NCBI RefSeq assembly: GCF_031679605.1
Contig: NZ_CP117522.1
Span: 7,378,001 to 7,442,000, forward strand
Length of the DNA stretch: 64,000 bases
Direction: 5' to 3'
Source of the DNA: Streptomyces luomodiensis
GTDB taxonomy: Bacteria; Actinomycetota; Actinomycetes; Streptomycetales; Streptomycetaceae
The notes under the pieces were generated by a model. That model was given only the letters and a program-made list of their open reading frames with translations, was not told the DNA's origin and did not search any database. This document shows positions 25,436 to 33,362 of this stretch, in pieces. How positions within the stretch are numbered: position 1 is the first letter of the stretch; every line of letters begins with the position of its first letter. Made by a program: the position numbers and the translations under genes.

Positions 25436-26308
25436 CTACGGCAAAAGCCCCGCACGCCGCGCCTCCACCACGGCGTGCAAACGCGTATGGGCCCCCAACT
25501 TCCGCATCGACGACCGCAAATAGCTCTTCACTGTCTCCGGCCGCAACCCCAACCGCTCCGCCGCCGCCGAGTTCGTCGCCCCCGACGCCACACACGCCAG
25601 CACGTCCACCTCGCGCGGCGACAGGTTCACCCCGCTCAGGCGTTCGCGCTCTCGCCGGCGCGCCCGCTCCCGGCCGTGTCCCGACGAGGCCCTGGCCAGC
25701 CGGCCGCAGGCGCTGAGGATCTCCTCCCGCAGCTGGGGGTCGGAGACCCGGTGCGCCAGGGCCCGCAGATCGACATGCGCCTCGCGCACCTCCTCCCACA
25801 CCGCCGGATCGGTCTCCTCCACCGAGGGCGGCTGCTGCCGCGCCACCGTCAGCAGCCGCTGTGCCTCCTCCTGCCCCGCCAGCGCCTGCTCCAGTTCGCG
25901 CGCCGCCGCCACGGCGGCGCTCAGCGCGCGGTCGCCGAGCATCAGCGGCTGGCGCAGGGCGCCGTACAGCACGCCGCGCACCCGCCCGCGCACCACCACC
26001 GGCACCGCGAGCATCGAGCGCAGCCCCTCGGCGCCCACCGCCGCGTCGTACTCATGGCTGATCGCCCGTGAGGCGGGGTAGTCCGCCACCGAGATCGGCC
26101 GGGACATGGTGAGGACCTTGCCGCCGAGGCCGTTGCCGGGTATGACGGCGAGCCCCCGCAAGGAGTTGGTCGTGGTGCCGGTGAGCTCCGAGATCCGGAA
26201 CTGCCGTGAGCCCGAGAAGAGCCCGCCGAACGCGACGGGCAGCCCACCGCGCCGGCGCATACGCTGCAGCGTGCTCCGTACGTCGACCGCCCCGTCCGAT
26301 CCCGTCAC
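25436..26308 (-). CDS. GAF domain LuxR family transcriptional regulator
   Basis: A 290-residue regulator with an N-terminal GAF-like sensor domain (FSGSRQFRISELTGT, through GLRSMLAVPVVVRGRVRGVLYGAL), a helical linker with charged runs, and a C-terminal LuxR-type HTH. In the HTH, LSPREVDVLACVASGATNSAAAERLGLRPETVKSYLRSSMRKLGA holds the two helices. The GTG at 26308 was chosen because AGGAGG lies 5 bp upstream; the GTG two codons earlier has no spacer. It is divergent from the acyl-CoA ligase pair starting 100 bp away. Such GAF-LuxR genes often sit beside acyl-CoA ligase and dehydrogenase genes in Streptomyces, so it may control them. Confidence 0.87.
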   Translation of the reverse strand: MTGSDGAVDVRSTLQRMRRRGGLPVAFGGLFSGSRQFRISELTGTTTNSLRGLAVIPGNGLGGKVLTMSRPISVADYPASRAISHEYDAAVGAEGLRSMLAVPVVVRGRVRGVLYGALRQPLMLGDRALSAAVAAARELEQALAGQEEAQRLLTVARQQPPSVEETDPAVWEEVREAHVDLRALAHRVSDPQLREEILSACGRLARASSGHGRERARRRERERLSGVNLSPREVDVLACVASGATNSAAAERLGLRPETVKSYLRSSMRKLGAHTRLHAVVEARRAGLLP

Positions 26309-26408
26309 GGCCACCTCCTGCTTCCAGCGCCACCCCCGTCCGGGGGTAGTGAGACTCAGATCACCCGTCGCACGATGCTAGCGAGCGGTACGGCATTCAG
26401 GAGGACAA

Positions 26409-28115
26409 GTGACAGCAATGGATCCGGCTCACGACTTCCGCGAGGCACGGGACTTCCTGCTCGAGCACGGGGAGGACTACGCGGCGGCGTACGAGGGGTT
26501 CGGCTGGCCACGCCCGGACCGCTTCAACTGGGCCCTGGACTGGTTCGACGGGATCGCCGGACGCGGCGGCGACCGTACCGCCCTGCACATCGTCGAAGAG
26601 GACGAAAGCGAGATCCGGCTGAGCTTCGAGGAGTTGCGCCGACGCTCCAACCGGGCCGCGAACTGGCTGCGCGACCGGGGTGTACGGGCCGGTGACCGCG
26701 TCGTGGTCATGCTCGGCAACCAGGTCGAGCTGTGGGAGACCGCGCTGGCCGCGATGAAGCTGCGCGCGGTCGTCATCCCCGCCACCCCGCTGCTCGGCCC
26801 GCTCGACCTCGCCGACCGCATCGAGCGCGGCCGGGCGGCGCATGTGATCGTGCGGACCGGGGACACCGGCAAGTTCGCGGACGTGGCGGGCGACTACACC
26901 CGGATCGCGGTCGGCGGCGCGCCCGAGGGCTGGCTCGCCTACGAGGACGCGGGCACGGCCGGTATCAGGGCGGACCGCGAGGAGGACGACGAGCCCTTCG
27001 TCCCCGACGGGCCGACCCTCGCCACCGACCCGCTGATGCTGTACTTCACCTCCGGCACCACCGCCCGCCCCAAGCTCGTGGAGCACACCCACATCTCGTA
27101 CCCCATCGGGCATCTGGCGACGATGTACTGGATCGGGGTCAGGCCGGGCGATGTGCACCTCAACATCTCCTCACCCGGATGGGCCAAGCACGCCTGGTCC
27201 AATCTCTTCGCCCCCTGGAACGCCGAGGCCACCGTCTTCGTCCACAACTACACCCGCTTCAACGCCGCCCGCCTGATGGCCGTGATGGACCGCTGCGGCG
27301 TCACCACCTTCTGCGCCCCGCCCACCGTCTGGCGCATGCTCATCCAGGCCGATCTCACCCAGCTGCGCACCCCGCCCCGGGAGGCCGTCGCGGCGGGCGA
27401 ACCGCTCAACCCCGAGGTCATCGAGCATGTGCGGCGGGCCTGGGGGGTGACCATCCGGGATGGCTTCGGCCAGACCGAGACCGCCGTTCAGGTGGCCAAC
27501 ACCCCCGGTCAGCCGCTCAAGACCGGTTCGATGGGCCGGCCGACCCCCGGATACCGGGTCGTCCTGCTCGACCCGGTCACCGGCCGGCCCGGCGAGGAGG
27601 GCGAGATCTGTCTCGAGCTCACCGGCCCGGACGGCCGCCCGGTCGGCCTCATGACCGGCTACGCGGGCGACGCGGAGCGCACCGCCGAGGCCACCGCCGG
27701 CGGTTACTACCGCACCGGTGACATCGGCGCACGCGACGCCGACGGCTACATCACCTACATCGGGCGCGCCGACGACGTCTTCAAGGCGTCCGACTACAAG
27801 ATCTCGCCGTTCGAGCTGGAGAGCGCGCTGCTGGAGCACGAGGCGGTCGCCGAGGCCGCCGTCGTCCCGGCCCCCGATCCGCTGCGGCTCGCCGTGCCGA
27901 AGGCGTACATCGTGCTGGCGGAGGGCTGGGAGCCCGGCCCGGAGACCGCGAAGGCGCTGTTCGCGCACTCCCGGGCGGTGCTCGCGCCGTACAAGCGGAT
28001 CCGCCGTTTGGAGTTCGCCGACCTCCCCAAGACGGTTTCCGGCAAGATTCGCCGGATCGAGCTGCGTGAACGCACGGCACAAGGCGGCGGTATCGAGTTT
28101 CATGAGGAGATCTGA
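26409..28115 (+). CDS. AMP-dependent acyl-CoA synthetase (medium-chain/acetate-like)
   Basis: A 568-residue adenylate-forming enzyme that activates a carboxylic acid to its acyl-CoA via acyl-AMP. Motifs in order are the P-loop YFTSGTTARPK (position 5 has Ala for the usual Gly), SSPGWAKHAWSNLFAPW, the A5-like DGFGQTETAVQV, YYRTGDIGARDADGY, and the hinge and catalytic Lys region ADDVFKASDYKISPFELE with TVSGKIRRIELR at the C-terminus. The pattern matches medium-chain acyl-CoA synthetases. The GTG at 26409 is preferred over the ATG three codons later because AGGAGG lies 4 bp upstream. It ends in a TGATG overlap with a micro-ORF leading to a second ligase. Confidence 0.92.
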   Translation: MTAMDPAHDFREARDFLLEHGEDYAAAYEGFGWPRPDRFNWALDWFDGIAGRGGDRTALHIVEEDESEIRLSFEELRRRSNRAANWLRDRGVRAGDRVVVMLGNQVELWETALAAMKLRAVVIPATPLLGPLDLADRIERGRAAHVIVRTGDTGKFADVAGDYTRIAVGGAPEGWLAYEDAGTAGIRADREEDDEPFVPDGPTLATDPLMLYFTSGTTARPKLVEHTHISYPIGHLATMYWIGVRPGDVHLNISSPGWAKHAWSNLFAPWNAEATVFVHNYTRFNAARLMAVMDRCGVTTFCAPPTVWRMLIQADLTQLRTPPREAVAAGEPLNPEVIEHVRRAWGVTIRDGFGQTETAVQVANTPGQPLKTGSMGRPTPGYRVVLLDPVTGRPGEEGEICLELTGPDGRPVGLMTGYAGDAERTAEATAGGYYRTGDIGARDADGYITYIGRADDVFKASDYKISPFELESALLEHEAVAEAAVVPAPDPLRLAVPKAYIVLAEGWEPGPETAKALFAHSRAVLAPYKRIRRLEFADLPKTVSGKIRRIELRERTAQGGGIEFHEEI

Positions 28116-28204
28116 TGACTGACGCTCATCTGATGACCGACCCTCACGAACGTGAACCCGTACGCGAAGGCGTACGGGCACATGGACCCAAGGAGATCCC
28201 ATGA
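28115..28204 (+). CDS. Putative 29-residue coupling micro-ORF between two acyl-CoA ligases
   Basis: The ATG overlaps the stop of the upstream ligase (TGATG), and the TGA overlaps the ATG of the downstream ligase (ATGA), so translation could pass through all three frames without release. The peptide begins [15 protein letters not shown] and ends GPKEIP, and has no family resemblance. Its last codons cover the ribosome-binding site AAGGAG of the next gene. It also spans a 9-bp hairpin. It could be a coupler or leader, or an accident; only the geometry supports it. Confidence 0.4.
   Translation: MTDAHLMTDPHEREPVREGVRAHGPKEIP
28157..28178 (+). promoter_or_regulatory. Perfect hairpin before the second acyl-CoA ligase
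   Basis: CCCGTACGC-GAAG-GCGTACGGG forms a perfect 9-bp stem 12 bp upstream of the AAGGAG ribosome-binding site. It could be a regulatory or processing structure, or a DNA dyad bound by a regulator. It is too well placed to be a simple terminator of the first gene. Confidence 0.5.
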
Positions 28205-29937
28205 CCGACCTGACATCAGATCCACCCAGCCCAGCCGGACTCTCCTACGCCAGCGGAGCCAGTGACCTCCCGCTGCTCGGCGACACCATCGGGGCGAGCC
28301 TGGCCCGCGCCGTCGAGCTGTACGGCGAGCGCGACGCGCTCGTCGACCTGCCCTCCGGCCGCCGCTGGACCTACGCCGAGTTCGGCCGGGCGGTCGAGGA
28401 GGTCGCGCTCGGGCTGATGGCCAAGGGAGTCGGAAAGGGCGACCGGGTCGGCATCTGGGCCGTCAACTGCCCCGAATGGGTGCTGACGCAGTACGCCACC
28501 GCCCGCATCGGCGCCATCATGGTCAATATCAACCCCGCCTACCGCGTCCACGAGCTGCGGTTCGTGCTCCGGCAGGCCGGCATCTCGGTCCTGGTCTCCT
28601 CCACCGAGCACAAGACCAGCGACTACCGCCGGATGGTCGAGCAGGTGCGCTCGGCCTGCCCCGCCCTGCGCGATGTCATCTACATCGGCGACCGGACCTG
28701 GGACGGGCTGGTGCGCGCCGGCGCCGATGTCTCCCCCGCCCGGCTGGCCGAGCGCGAGGCCCGGATCGTCTGCGACGACCCGGTCAACATCCAGTACACC
28801 TCCGGCACCACGGGCTTCCCCAAGGGCGCCACCCTCTCCCACCACAACATCCTCAACAACGGCTTCTTCGTGGGGGAGACGGTCCGCTACACCGAGCAGG
28901 ACCGGATCTGCGTACCGGTGCCCTTCTACCACTGCTTCGGCATGGTGATGGGCAACCTCGCGGCCACCAGCCACGGCGCCTGCGTGGTCATCCCCGCCGC
29001 CTCCTTCGACCCGGCCGCGACCCTGGCCGCCGTCGAACGGGAGCGCTGCACCTCGCTGTACGGCGTCCCCACCATGTTCATCGCCGAGCTGGCCCTGCCG
29101 GACTTCGCCACCTTCGACCTCAGCTCGCTGCGCACCGGGATCATGGCCGGATCGCCCTGCCCGGTGGAGGTGATGCGGCGGGTGGTCACCGAGATGCACA
29201 TGGCGGAGGTGTCCATCTGCTACGGCATGACCGAGACCTCACCGGTGTCCGTCCAGACCCGGCCCGAGGACGACCTGACCCACCGCACCGGGACGGTCGG
29301 CCGGGTGATGCCGCATGTCGAGGTCAAGGTCGTCGACCCGGCCACCGGGCTGACCGTGCCCCGGGGCACCCGCGGTGAGCTGTGCACCCGTGGCTACTCG
29401 GTGATGCTCGGCTACTGGCAGGAGCCCGAGCGGACCGCCGAGGCGATCGACTCGGCGCGCTGGATGCACACCGGCGACCTCGCGGTGATGGACGCGGACG
29501 GATACGTCCGGATCGTCGGCCGGATCAAGGACATGATCGTCCGCGGTGGGGAGAACGTCTATCCGCGGGAGATCGAGGAGTTCCTGCACACCCACCCCAA
29601 GATCGCGGACGTGCAGGTCGTCGGCGTACCGGATGAGAAGTACGGCGAGGAGATCCTGGCCTGCGTCATCCTGCGCGAGGGCGCCAGGACCCTCACCCGC
29701 GACGAGCTCGCCCGCTTCTGCCGGGGCCGCCTCGCCCACTACAAGGTGCCCCGCTATCTGCGTCTCATGGACGCCTTCCCGATGACGGTCAGCGGCAAGG
29801 TCCGCAAGGTCGAGCTGCGCGAGGCGGCCGCCCGGGAGCTGCTGTCCGAGACCCGGTCCGAGGCCCGGTCCGAGGCCGACCCGGCCAGAGCCGAGGCAAC
29901 CGCCGCACGCGCCGAACCCCAGGCCGCGCGCGGCTGA
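28201..29937 (+). CDS. AMP-binding long/medium-chain fatty acyl-CoA ligase
   Basis: A 578-residue second adenylate-forming enzyme. It has the P-loop [29 protein letters not shown], the A5 motif [15 protein letters not shown], the A7 motif [15 protein letters not shown], the hinge [20 protein letters not shown] and the C-terminal [14 protein letters not shown] with the catalytic Lys. It fits the FadD/AMP-ligase group acting on fatty acids. The C-terminus has an Arg/Ala/Glu-rich tail with a 12-bp repeat ([11 protein letters not shown]). AAGGAG lies 6 bp before the ATG. It is apparently in an operon with the upstream ligase, giving two ligases of different type in tandem. Confidence 0.93.
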   Translation: MTDLTSDPPSPAGLSYASGASDLPLLGDTIGASLARAVELYGERDALVDLPSGRRWTYAEFGRAVEEVALGLMAKGVGKGDRVGIWAVNCPEWVLTQYATARIGAIMVNINPAYRVHELRFVLRQAGISVLVSSTEHKTSDYRRMVEQVRSACPALRDVIYIGDRTWDGLVRAGADVSPARLAEREARIVCDDPVNIQYTSGTTGFPKGATLSHHNILNNGFFVGETVRYTEQDRICVPVPFYHCFGMVMGNLAATSHGACVVIPAASFDPAATLAAVERERCTSLYGVPTMFIAELALPDFATFDLSSLRTGIMAGSPCPVEVMRRVVTEMHMAEVSICYGMTETSPVSVQTRPEDDLTHRTGTVGRVMPHVEVKVVDPATGLTVPRGTRGELCTRGYSVMLGYWQEPERTAEAIDSARWMHTGDLAVMDADGYVRIVGRIKDMIVRGGENVYPREIEEFLHTHPKIADVQVVGVPDEKYGEEILACVILREGARTLTRDELARFCRGRLAHYKVPRYLRLMDAFPMTVSGKVRKVELREAAARELLSETRSEARSEADPARAEATAARAEPQAARG

Positions 29938-29963
29938 CTCAGCTGATCCAGCTGATGCGATGA

Positions 29964-29988
29964 GGGCCCCTCGACCCAGCAGGGGCCC
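29964..29988. terminator. Bidirectional terminator hairpin
   Basis: The perfect 8-bp inverted repeat GGGCCCCT and AGGGGCCC with a 9-base loop lies between the 3' ends of the acyl-CoA ligase gene and the minus-strand metallopeptidase gene. Confidence 0.7.
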
Positions 29989-30009
29989 ACACCCCCGCCG
30001 AGCCGCCCG

Positions 30010-30774
30010 TCACCGGACGACGCCGGGCAGGCAGGACGTCACTCCGGAGCGCGCGCCGCGGCTGAAGGAGGAGAGACGCTGGGCGGCGTCGCCATGGTCG
30101 GAGACGTCGGTCCACGGGGTCCGGTCGGCGAGCGCGGTCAGGGCGTCCGCCAGCTCCTCGGTGTCACCCTCCTCGAAGGTGAGGGTTCCGTCCCGGGCGG
30201 CTCCGAAGAGGACCGCCCCGGCCAGACAGTCGGCCTGCAGCTCACGGGCCAGCTCCACCAGGCCCGCGTCCAGGCGGCTTTGGACGGCGTGGCCCCACTC
30301 ATGGGCGATCACCAGATAGACCCAGGCGTCGCCCCGTGCGTGTCCCCAGCGCATCAGGTCCCTGTCCCAGGCCAGGTAGTCGCCGTCGGAGCAGTAGACG
30401 GCGTTGTCGTCGGGGAGGGGCTCACCGCCGCACACCGGGGTGTCGGCGTACGCCCCGTCGTACGGCCCCAGGACCCGGGGCGGTCGGTAGCCGCCGGTGA
30501 ACAGCTCGGACCAGTGGGTCCGCCAGTAGGTGTCGGTGATGGCGACCGCCGCGTCGATGTCCCGCTCCACCTCCGTCCGGCCGTCGGTCCCGCCGGTGCC
30601 CGTGGGCCGGCCGGGCGTATCCGGTGCGGTGCCGGGCGCGGGCGCCGACTCGACCGGGGAGCTGTCCAGCGGGCGCGGGGACGGATCGGCACCTCCCCCG
30701 CACCCGGCCACCAGGAGCAGGGCCAAGGCGGCGACGATCGGAGCCCATGACCTCGGGCACCACGGAACAGCCAT
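30010..30774 (-). CDS. Putative neutral zinc metallopeptidase lipoprotein
   Basis: A 254-residue secreted lipoprotein with a lipobox near residue 25 (ALLLVAGCGGG), a Pro/Ser/Thr-rich stalk, and a YpfJ-like neutral zinc metallopeptidase domain. Motifs are the HEWGH zinc site in YLVIAHEWGHAVQSRL and the downstream ELQADCLAGAVLF, whose Glu supplies the third ligand. VYCSDGDYLAWDRDLM is typical of the family. The substrate is unknown. The ATG at 30774 has GGAGG 7 bp upstream; an upstream in-frame start was rejected because it would bury the signal peptide. Confidence 0.88.
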   Translation of the reverse strand: MAVPWCPRSWAPIVAALALLLVAGCGGGADPSPRPLDSSPVESAPAPGTAPDTPGRPTGTGGTDGRTEVERDIDAAVAITDTYWRTHWSELFTGGYRPPRVLGPYDGAYADTPVCGGEPLPDDNAVYCSDGDYLAWDRDLMRWGHARGDAWVYLVIAHEWGHAVQSRLDAGLVELARELQADCLAGAVLFGAARDGTLTFEEGDTEELADALTALADRTPWTDVSDHGDAAQRLSSFSRGARSGVTSCLPGVVR

Positions 30775-30880
30775 CGTTCGGCCTCCGGCCGGTCGGGAGT
30801 CGAGAGTCGAGAGGAGGGAACGGGTGAACGGGGGACGGTGGTCCCTCAACGGAACCGTTCCCCCGTCAGGGGACGGGGGA

Positions 30881-31600
30881 TCAGCTGTTCGGCGGCCCCA
30901 GCCGGATCAGCGTGTCCGCCGGGTCGTTGACGGGCTGCGGGGTGCCGGTCAGATCCATGATGAAAAGCGGCAGATGGAGCGCGTCGGCGCGGGCCCGCGC
31001 CTCCCGCGCGTAGCCCGCCAGCGAGAAGAAGACGCTCACGGCCGACTTCTGGAGCCCGTTCAGCCACAGGCATTCGATGTCCCGCAGCCCGGTGGGGCGG
31101 GTGGTCGGATCGACCTGGGCGACGACGCCCGTCCCGTAGAGGTCCACCCCGGACCCGGCCCGGTCCTCCGACGGGCGCAGGCCGTGGAAGCCGAGCCAGG
31201 TCAGATACTGCGCGGCGGCGGCGACCGCGTCCCGCGCCGTACGGATCGTCACCGGCTGGAAGGCCGGGCGCGGCACGACCGGGCCGCCGCGCCCCGCCGC
31301 CGCACCCGGGCCGGCGGGGCGCGGCTCGGCCGGGGGCGGCGCGGCGGCGACCGGGACGCGGACCACCGCGCCGCAGCCGCAGCCGAGCTCCGGCTGCGGC
31401 CAGTGGCCCCGGCGGCCGCAGGCGGGGCAGTCCACCGCCACCCAGAGGTTCTCCCAGGTGCGGTGGCCGATCTCCTCCGGGGCGCCGTCGCGGAGGACCG
31501 GCAGGGTGACCGGCGCGCCGCACGGACAGGGGAAGGTGGGCGGCGTGAACGACTGCTCGCGACGGCACGCGGGACAACGCACCGGCACGTTGTCTGTCAT
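30881..31600 (-). CDS. Zinc-ribbon protein with Mrr-like restriction endonuclease fold
   Basis: A 239-residue protein with two N-terminal zinc-ribbon-like units (CPAC...CPCG at about 9-27 and CPACGRRG...CGCG at about 58-76), an Ala/Pro linker, and a C-terminal domain resembling the Mrr/restriction-endonuclease fold. That domain runs from YLTWLGFHGLRPSEDRAGSG through VDLYGTGVVAQVD, ending VFFSLAGYAREARARAD and LPLFIMDLTG. In active Mrr enzymes the strand after the Asp carries QxK; here it reads AQVD, so the catalytic Lys is replaced. It is therefore possibly an inactive DNA-binding relative. Its role is unknown, and no methylase is nearby. Confidence 0.6.
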   Translation of the reverse strand: MTDNVPVRCPACRREQSFTPPTFPCPCGAPVTLPVLRDGAPEEIGHRTWENLWVAVDCPACGRRGHWPQPELGCGCGAVVRVPVAAAPPPAEPRPAGPGAAAGRGGPVVPRPAFQPVTIRTARDAVAAAAQYLTWLGFHGLRPSEDRAGSGVDLYGTGVVAQVDPTTRPTGLRDIECLWLNGLQKSAVSVFFSLAGYAREARARADALHLPLFIMDLTGTPQPVNDPADTLIRLGPPNS

Positions 31601-31737
31601 CGGGGCGCTCCGTGGACGGGGGCGGACGCGGTATCCCTCCATGCTCCCGGAAGCGGGCGGCGGCGGGGAGGTACTTGGGCGTTCTGTCCCCCGTAGTGGG
31701 GGCGCCGTGTTACGGCCTGACGCAGTAGGTTGGCGGC

Positions 31738-31989
31738 GTGAGACTGAGGGTTGAGTTCACCACCGAACCGTTCGACCTCGACGAGGTGCCGCCGCACGCC
31801 GTGGCGGCCCGCGAGACCGTCCAGGCCGCCCCGCTGGACGCCGTCGACGTCGGCCCGTTCGGCAACACCGCCGAGGGCGGGGCCGACGCGGTGCTCCAGG
31901 CCGTCGACCAGCTCCTCCGTACCGCCCTCGCGGCCGGTGCCACCCGGATATCGCTCCAGGTCAGCGTGGTGGGGGAGGGGGAGACATGA
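31738..31989 (+). CDS. MTH1187/YkoF-like thiamine-binding-fold protein
   Basis: An 83-residue ferredoxin-like protein. The stretch DVGPFGNTAEGGADAVLQA followed by LLRTALAAGATRISLQVSV matches the MTH1187/YqgV family, where MGT-EG near mid-chain and GA-RV near the end are conserved. That family binds thiamine or its precursor and forms oligomers. It is the first gene of a cluster leading into urate degradation and overlaps the next gene by 4 bp (ATGA), implying coupled expression with the HTH protein. A role as sensor partner of that regulator is speculation. Confidence 0.65.
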   Translation: MRLRVEFTTEPFDLDEVPPHAVAARETVQAAPLDAVDVGPFGNTAEGGADAVLQAVDQLLRTALAAGATRISLQVSVVGEGET

Positions 31990-32357
31990 GCGGACCGGCC
32001 GATCACCCCTTCGCCGCCGCGGTGAAACCGCTCGTGGACGCCATGGGCGGCGAGATGATCGCCCCGGACCGGGCGCGGGGCGACGATGTGGTGCTCTCCT
32101 GGGAGGGCCGGCCGGTGGTCGCCGTCAGGCTGCCCCATCTCTCCGACTCGCTCGACCGCATCCTCGCCGACCTCCAGCGCCGCCACGGCGTGCCGCTCTC
32201 GGCCCTCGACCGCAAGGCCAAGCAGTCCGTCGTCCGCCACCTCGAACAGCGTGGCGCCTTCTCCGTGCGCCACGGCGTGGAGACGGTCGCCGGAGCCCTC
32301 GGCGTGAGCCGCTTCACCGTCTACAACTACCTCAACCGCGAGAAGAGCGGGGACTGA
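31986..32357 (+). CDS. Helix-turn-helix protein, DauR/YheO C-terminal type
   Basis: A 123-residue regulator-like protein. The C-terminal half (LDRKAKQSVVRHLEQRGAF, then VETVAGALGVSRFTVYNYL) is the HTH_22-type domain of DauR/YheO proteins. The N-terminal half is a short alpha/beta segment without the usual PAS-like YheO domain. It is translationally coupled to the preceding small protein and lies 130 bp upstream of uraD. Homologues upstream of urate-pathway genes occur in other Streptomyces, as I recall, so a role in purine or urate control is plausible. Confidence 0.75.
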   Translation: MSGPADHPFAAAVKPLVDAMGGEMIAPDRARGDDVVLSWEGRPVVAVRLPHLSDSLDRILADLQRRHGVPLSALDRKAKQSVVRHLEQRGAFSVRHGVETVAGALGVSRFTVYNYLNREKSGD

Positions 32358-32440
32358 GCCTCCCCGCCAAGAGTGTCCCGGCACGCGTGTCCCCGCCACC
32401 TGTCCCGGCACGCGTCGGCCGCCTCCGTAACGCGGATTTT

Positions 32441-32488
32441 TCAACAAACTGTTGACGCTCGATACGAGGGCCTCCTAGCTTGCGGAGG
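32441..32488 (+). promoter_or_regulatory. uraD operon promoter with TCAAC-N5-GTTGA operator, apparently leaderless
   Basis: The 15-bp palindrome TCAAC-AAACT-GTTGA (32441-32455) overlaps a -35 TTGACG (32452-32457). An 18-bp spacer leads to a -10 TAGCTT (32476-32481), which ends 7 bp before the GTG at 32489. That spacing predicts transcription starting at or next to the start codon. The same palindrome occurs upstream of allB (40802-40816), pointing to a common repressor, most likely AllR. Confidence 0.7.
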
Positions 32489-33019
32489 GTGACTACCAGT
32501 GCTCCGCCGGGCCTGGCCCGGTTCAATGCGGTGGACGGGCGCGACGCGGCCCGGATGCTGCGCGAGGTGTGCGCGAGCCGGGCCTGGGCCGCGGCGGTGG
32601 CGGACGGACGGCCGTACGCCACCCTCGGCGAACTGCTCGACGCCGCCGACGCGGCCATGGCCGGGCTGACCGCCGCCGATCTGGCCGAGGCGACGGCCGC
32701 GCACCCGCCCATCGGACGGCCGGCGCCGGGCGACGCCGCCTCGGCGCGGGAGCAGAGCGGGGTGCGGGACGAGGAGCGGGCACAGCTGCTGGAGCTGAAC
32801 CGCGCCTACCAGGAGCGCCACGGCCATGTCTTCCTGATCTGCGCCACCGGCCGCACCGGCGCGGAGATGCTGGCCGCGCTGCGGACACGGATCGGCCATG
32901 ACGCCGAGACCGAGCGCGAGACCGTGCGCACCGAACTGGGAAAGATCAACCGCATCCGGCTGACCCGGTGGGCGGAGACCCCCCAGGCCCCGCGGGCCCC
33001 GGCGAAAGGAGAGCGGTGA
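32489..33019 (+). CDS. uraD: 2-oxo-4-hydroxy-4-carboxy-5-ureidoimidazoline (OHCU) decarboxylase
   Basis: Catalyses the last step of urate oxidation, decarboxylating OHCU to S-allantoin. The 176-residue all-helical protein has the family hallmarks: the active-site His-Pro of AAHPPIGRP, then SAREQSGV, LNRAYQERHGHVFLICATGRT with the conserved Phe, and RIGHDAETERETVRTELGKINRIRL. The GTG at 32489 was chosen from the promoter spacing; GGAGG directly abuts it and could not act as a normal ribosome-binding site. An in-frame TTG at 32480 is the alternative. The stop overlaps the uraH ATG. Confidence 0.93.
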   Translation: MTTSAPPGLARFNAVDGRDAARMLREVCASRAWAAAVADGRPYATLGELLDAADAAMAGLTAADLAEATAAHPPIGRPAPGDAASAREQSGVRDEERAQLLELNRAYQERHGHVFLICATGRTGAEMLAALRTRIGHDAETERETVRTELGKINRIRLTRWAETPQAPRAPAKGER

Positions 33020-33357
33020 TGCCGACCGGCGCCACGTCCGTGTCCACCCACATCCTGGACACCAGCATCGGCCGCCCCGCCGTGGGCGTGGTCGTCGAGC
33101 TGGCCGTCCGCTCGGGGCCCGGTACCGAGTGGACGCCGCACGCCGACTCCCTCACCGACGCCGACGGGCGCTGCCAGGACCTGCCCGCGCTCCCCGAGGG
33201 CACCACCCACGCACGGCTGCGCTTCGAGACCGGGCCGTATCTGACCCACGCCTTCTTCCCGGAGGTCGCGGTCGCCTTCGCCGTCGAGCCGGGTGAGCAC
33301 TACCACGTACCGCTGCTGCTCACCCCGTTCGGCTACTCCGTCTACCGAGGGAGCTAG
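33019..33357 (+). CDS. uraH: 5-hydroxyisourate hydrolase (transthyretin-like)
   Basis: Hydrolyses 5-hydroxyisourate, the uricase product, to OHCU. The 112-residue protein has the transthyretin fold with the N-terminal active-site motif STHILDTSIGRPA, the middle GRCQDLP and the C-terminal YRGS tetrapeptide diagnostic for the hydrolase as opposed to transthyretin. The ATG overlaps the uraD stop (TGATG), so the two are translationally coupled, and uricase follows 5 bp after its stop. Confidence 0.95.
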   Translation: MPTGATSVSTHILDTSIGRPAVGVVVELAVRSGPGTEWTPHADSLTDADGRCQDLPALPEGTTHARLRFETGPYLTHAFFPEVAVAFAVEPGEHYHVPLLLTPFGYSVYRGS

Positions 33358-33362
33358 CACCG

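Noticed and set aside
25166..26071. 300-codon plus-strand frame opposite the LuxR-type gene
   Set aside because: Pro/Arg-rich without domain, and antisense to a gene with clear GAF and HTH domains.
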